Made by a program: the position numbers and the translations under genes. A stretch of DNA of 64,000 nt from contig CM061229.1 of the NCBI GenBank assembly GCA_030844895.1, forward strand, positions 126,385,546 through 126,449,545. Reading direction: 5' to 3'. The number at the start of each line of letters is the position of its first letter. Position 1 is the stretch's first letter. Shown one piece after another: positions 61,676 through 64,000 of the stretch. The DNA comes from Ambrosia x helenae. Taxonomy: Eukaryota; Streptophyta; Magnoliopsida; Asterales; Asteraceae. The notes under the pieces were generated by a model. The model saw nothing but the letters and a program-made list of their open reading frames with translations, was not told the origin of the DNA and searched no databases.

Positions 61676-62096
61676 AAAAATCGCTGCTTTATATGTAAGA
61701 AATTTTTTTTTTATTTTTTTTGTATTTTTTTTGTATTTTTTTTTTCAGTATACACATGTGTATAATTGCATTATACACATGTGTATAATGCTATATACAC
61801 ATATGTATAACTGAAATATACACATATGTATAGCTGAAAAATGCTATATACACATATGTATAATTGCTATATACACATATGTATAATTGTCATATACACA
61901 TATGTATAAATGAAAAAAAAATTCAAAAAAAATAAAAATTTTTTTTTCTTGCATAAAAATGTGCGATTAAAGCAAAAAAAAAAAAAAAAAAAAAAAAATT
62001 TTTTTTTTTTTGCCTTTATATGAAATGTGTGGCTCAGAATGGTTCTCTCAGTTCTCAAATAGGGGTTGGTTCTCTTAGGATCCCTACCCTATATAT
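61551..62096. mobile_element. Fold-back MITE with about 65-bp inverted repeats
   Basis: The left arm (GAGAACC..., TTGAGAACTAGAGAACCATT, CCACACATTTC at 61556-61620) is mirrored on the right (62020-62090). Long T and A runs lie just inside (61629-61673 and 61976-62010). The TATATATATAG sequence flanks both sides, so a short TA-rich target duplication is likely but cannot be sized. Confidence 0.7.
61748..61908. repeat. Array of seven TATACACATRTGTATA palindromes
   Basis: Two perfect 16-bp palindromes TATACACATGTGTATA are followed by five near-palindromes TATACACATATGTATA, spaced about 20-30 bp, at the centre of the fold-back element. Confidence 0.85.
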
Positions 62097-64000
62097 ATAT
62101 AGTGGGAAAATGGTTTTGTAACTAAAGAAAACAAGTGTCTTCACAAATTACCCTCTTTGCCTAATCCATTCACCTAACAAAATTGTATTAGCCCATCCTA
62201 CTTTCACCATTGTATACATCGATGAAAGGTAACAACGAACCCCTTCTTTGTTACCATGCATTTTTTTTCTAATTCGGCTTGTTTCACCTTGCCAATCTAC
62301 ATGTGGAGACTCGGCAATCCTACGCTAAGGTTTAGCCACCCGTGATCGATGCTCAGTGTCAATGCCAATCACTCACGAGTTGTTCGATACCGGTTGACAT
62401 GACCACAACATATTGTCTAGGCAAGCGTACATCATACATTTATTATTTGAGGTAACCTCTCCTAATATTTCCAGGCAATACCAATTAACTCTCAATATCG
62501 TACTCATCAATATGAACCCAACCAATCATTCAAAATCAATTATACGTATTATTATTGTTCAATTCTCAAAGTTTGTAGTAAAAGTCCTTTACATGGAATG
62601 TTTTAATATATATTTGGTACATGAATCTACTAGTTAAACTAGACTAGTATATTACCTTTTAAAGTCTAATATTAGTATTTCGTTAGATATAAAATAATAA
62701 TAATAATAATTTTATCTATTTAATTAATGTTTACAAGTTTTAAACTTTTATTTAATGTGTTTTATCTAACAATTTGATAATAATGTAGCTTTTGGTTCTT
62801 AAAAAAACAACAAGGACTTATGGAAATTATTGTTTCCTCAAAAGCAAATATGCATTTCTTGTTTCTTCAAATGAGGATGTTACGATTTAATAAATAAATC
62901 ATGAAAGACATATTTCAGTTATATTATGTAATTATTTATTTACTTAGCAAATATTATTTATGATTTATAAGGGTTTTATGACATTAAACATGTTTTCATT
63001 AATTAAAAATTTTAGAGGACAATCAATAAATCGTTATTTAATACACTAGGGTATCAAAAGTTCGTAAATTACAATTTGTTAGTTTTCAACTCTAACTCGA
63101 ACATCCAAACATTTTATAATAGTTACGTAGAAATATATATTTTACACGTTACAAAAGTTATCACAAATCATTCGCCACATTACTAAAATATAAACATCGA
63201 ATAAAGATTTCTTTGAGTGACGTGTTTCATAATTTCAACGTTTACTTTCGATTTTAGTCATAGACCTTATTAGGGTCCTTCTTATTGTAGGACACGAGTA
63301 GATTCGTTCCGCCTTGTTTCACTCTTTTCAAGTAATACATTGCACTACTACTAACAAGGTGAGTATACTTATCCCCGTTTTGGTTTCTTACAGTTTTGGG
63401 GTGAAACATGTACACCTATGACACTTACACATATTCATAAACGTTTTCACATACAATTCATACACGTGTTATGCTTTGAATTCTTGTGCTTTATGCTTAA
63501 GCATAGACGTAGTATACCTGCAATCATTACAAAATCATTAACTTAGCTAGCCGACTTTAACAATGGATAGCGCTATTTGAATTGACAACTCGCCTAGTGG
63601 AAAGTACCTATGGTGGTGGGAAGTCCTTGGTCATTGTTAATGTATTAAACTTTGTCACATAAGAGGTTTGATTTTGACTCGCATTATGTACTTACGTGTT
63701 TCCATAGTTGCCTTGAATGATTCATGACACTTGAATTGTAAACATTTTTTTTATACTTATACTATATGTACACAAAACTAAGTGTACTCACCAGCATTAT
63801 TATTGACGTTGTATTTTGTACATGTTTCAGGAGACGCTTGATGATATCACATAGGCATTGGGACTTAGTTGAATAAAACAAACATATTTCATGAGTTGTT
63901 TTGAGACTTGATGTATTTCTTGTTTTCTTTGTTTTACATTTGAATCTTGAACTTAATAATATTTACACTTTAGTACCATGATCTTTTGAACAATCGTCAC
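62097..64000. other. Remainder of the diverged LTR, no gene
   Basis: A/T-rich sequence continuing the LTR begun at 61259. I see no ORF or RNA gene, only the conserved donor-like (63359) and acceptor-like (63830) sites. Confidence 0.4.

Larger units (their letters stand above)
61259..64000 (+). repeat. Diverged LTR of a related long-LTR element, cut by the window edge
   Basis: TGTGAGATTTGCG starts directly after the polypurine-like TATGGGAGAC. The sequence is not an obvious copy of 57407-60169 but shares its layout, including AAGGTGAGT (63357 onward), ACTCACCA and a TTTCAG acceptor-like site (63825-63830). It contains a fold-back element (61551-62096). The end lies beyond 64000. Confidence 0.5.

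Noticed and set aside
61748..61908. CRISPR array
   Set aside because: The units are self-palindromic with short variable gaps in plant DNA and sit inside a fold-back transposon; there are no spacers or cas genes.

Overview
The window is plant nuclear DNA, almost certainly a eudicot. The evidence is spliced genes with GT-AG introns, plant-only families (a receptor-like cytoplasmic kinase, a galacturonosyltransferase, a PLS-class pentatricopeptide protein, a Q-type zinc finger with an EAR motif) and dense plant LTR retrotransposons, Helitrons, hAT and Harbinger elements, SINEs and a Pack-MULE-like element. An Asteraceae-type genome is my guess from the repeat style; the sequence alone does not prove it.

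Layout. Positions 1-6359 hold a recent, non-autonomous Athila-like LTR element (element 1, minus strand, its 3' LTR cut by the window edge). It sits inside the antisense ORF of an older Tat-lineage element (6360-about 8380). Positions 8381-20295 are mostly mobile DNA: a hAT element with an 8-bp target duplication, nested Harbinger MITEs, a tandem array of about four non-autonomous Helitrons, and a SINE with a 12-bp target duplication. A gene island follows: receptor-like kinase (20296-23010), galacturonosyltransferase (30092-34417), pentatricopeptide protein (36810-39026) and, converging on it, a C2H2 zinc finger (39124-40200). The kinase and galacturonosyltransferase are separated by two abutting Helitrons, one carrying a poly(A)-tailed reverse-transcriptase fragment, and by a long-TIR element that carries a probable Mediator-subunit fragment. 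From about 40850 the window is nested retrotransposons. A full-length 14,080-bp Athila-like element (element 2, 42848-56927, minus strand, target duplication TCCAC) has practically identical LTRs and nearly complete gag, pol and a third ORF. It lies in older LTR-element DNA. From 57407 to the end are a plus-strand long-LTR element with an initiator-tRNA-Met primer site and a second, diverged LTR carrying a fold-back element.

How the parts relate. Elements 1 and 2 share the R/U5 part of the LTR, the tRNA-Asp primer site, the 3' internal region and the polypurine tract. Element 1 has lost gag and nearly all of pol, so it is a plausible passenger of element 2-type machinery. Their U3 promoters differ in a systematic way. 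Each carries an array of perfect palindromes with a CGGCCG centre next to the TATA box, but the palindrome flanks are element-specific, and the same element-specific palindrome recurs in a second, internal promoter-like block downstream of pol. Upstream of the polypurine tract both elements have an 8-bp hairpin that recurs about 1.3 kb away with the same tetraloop style but entirely different paired bases. These cis-acting structures are the most interesting part of the window.
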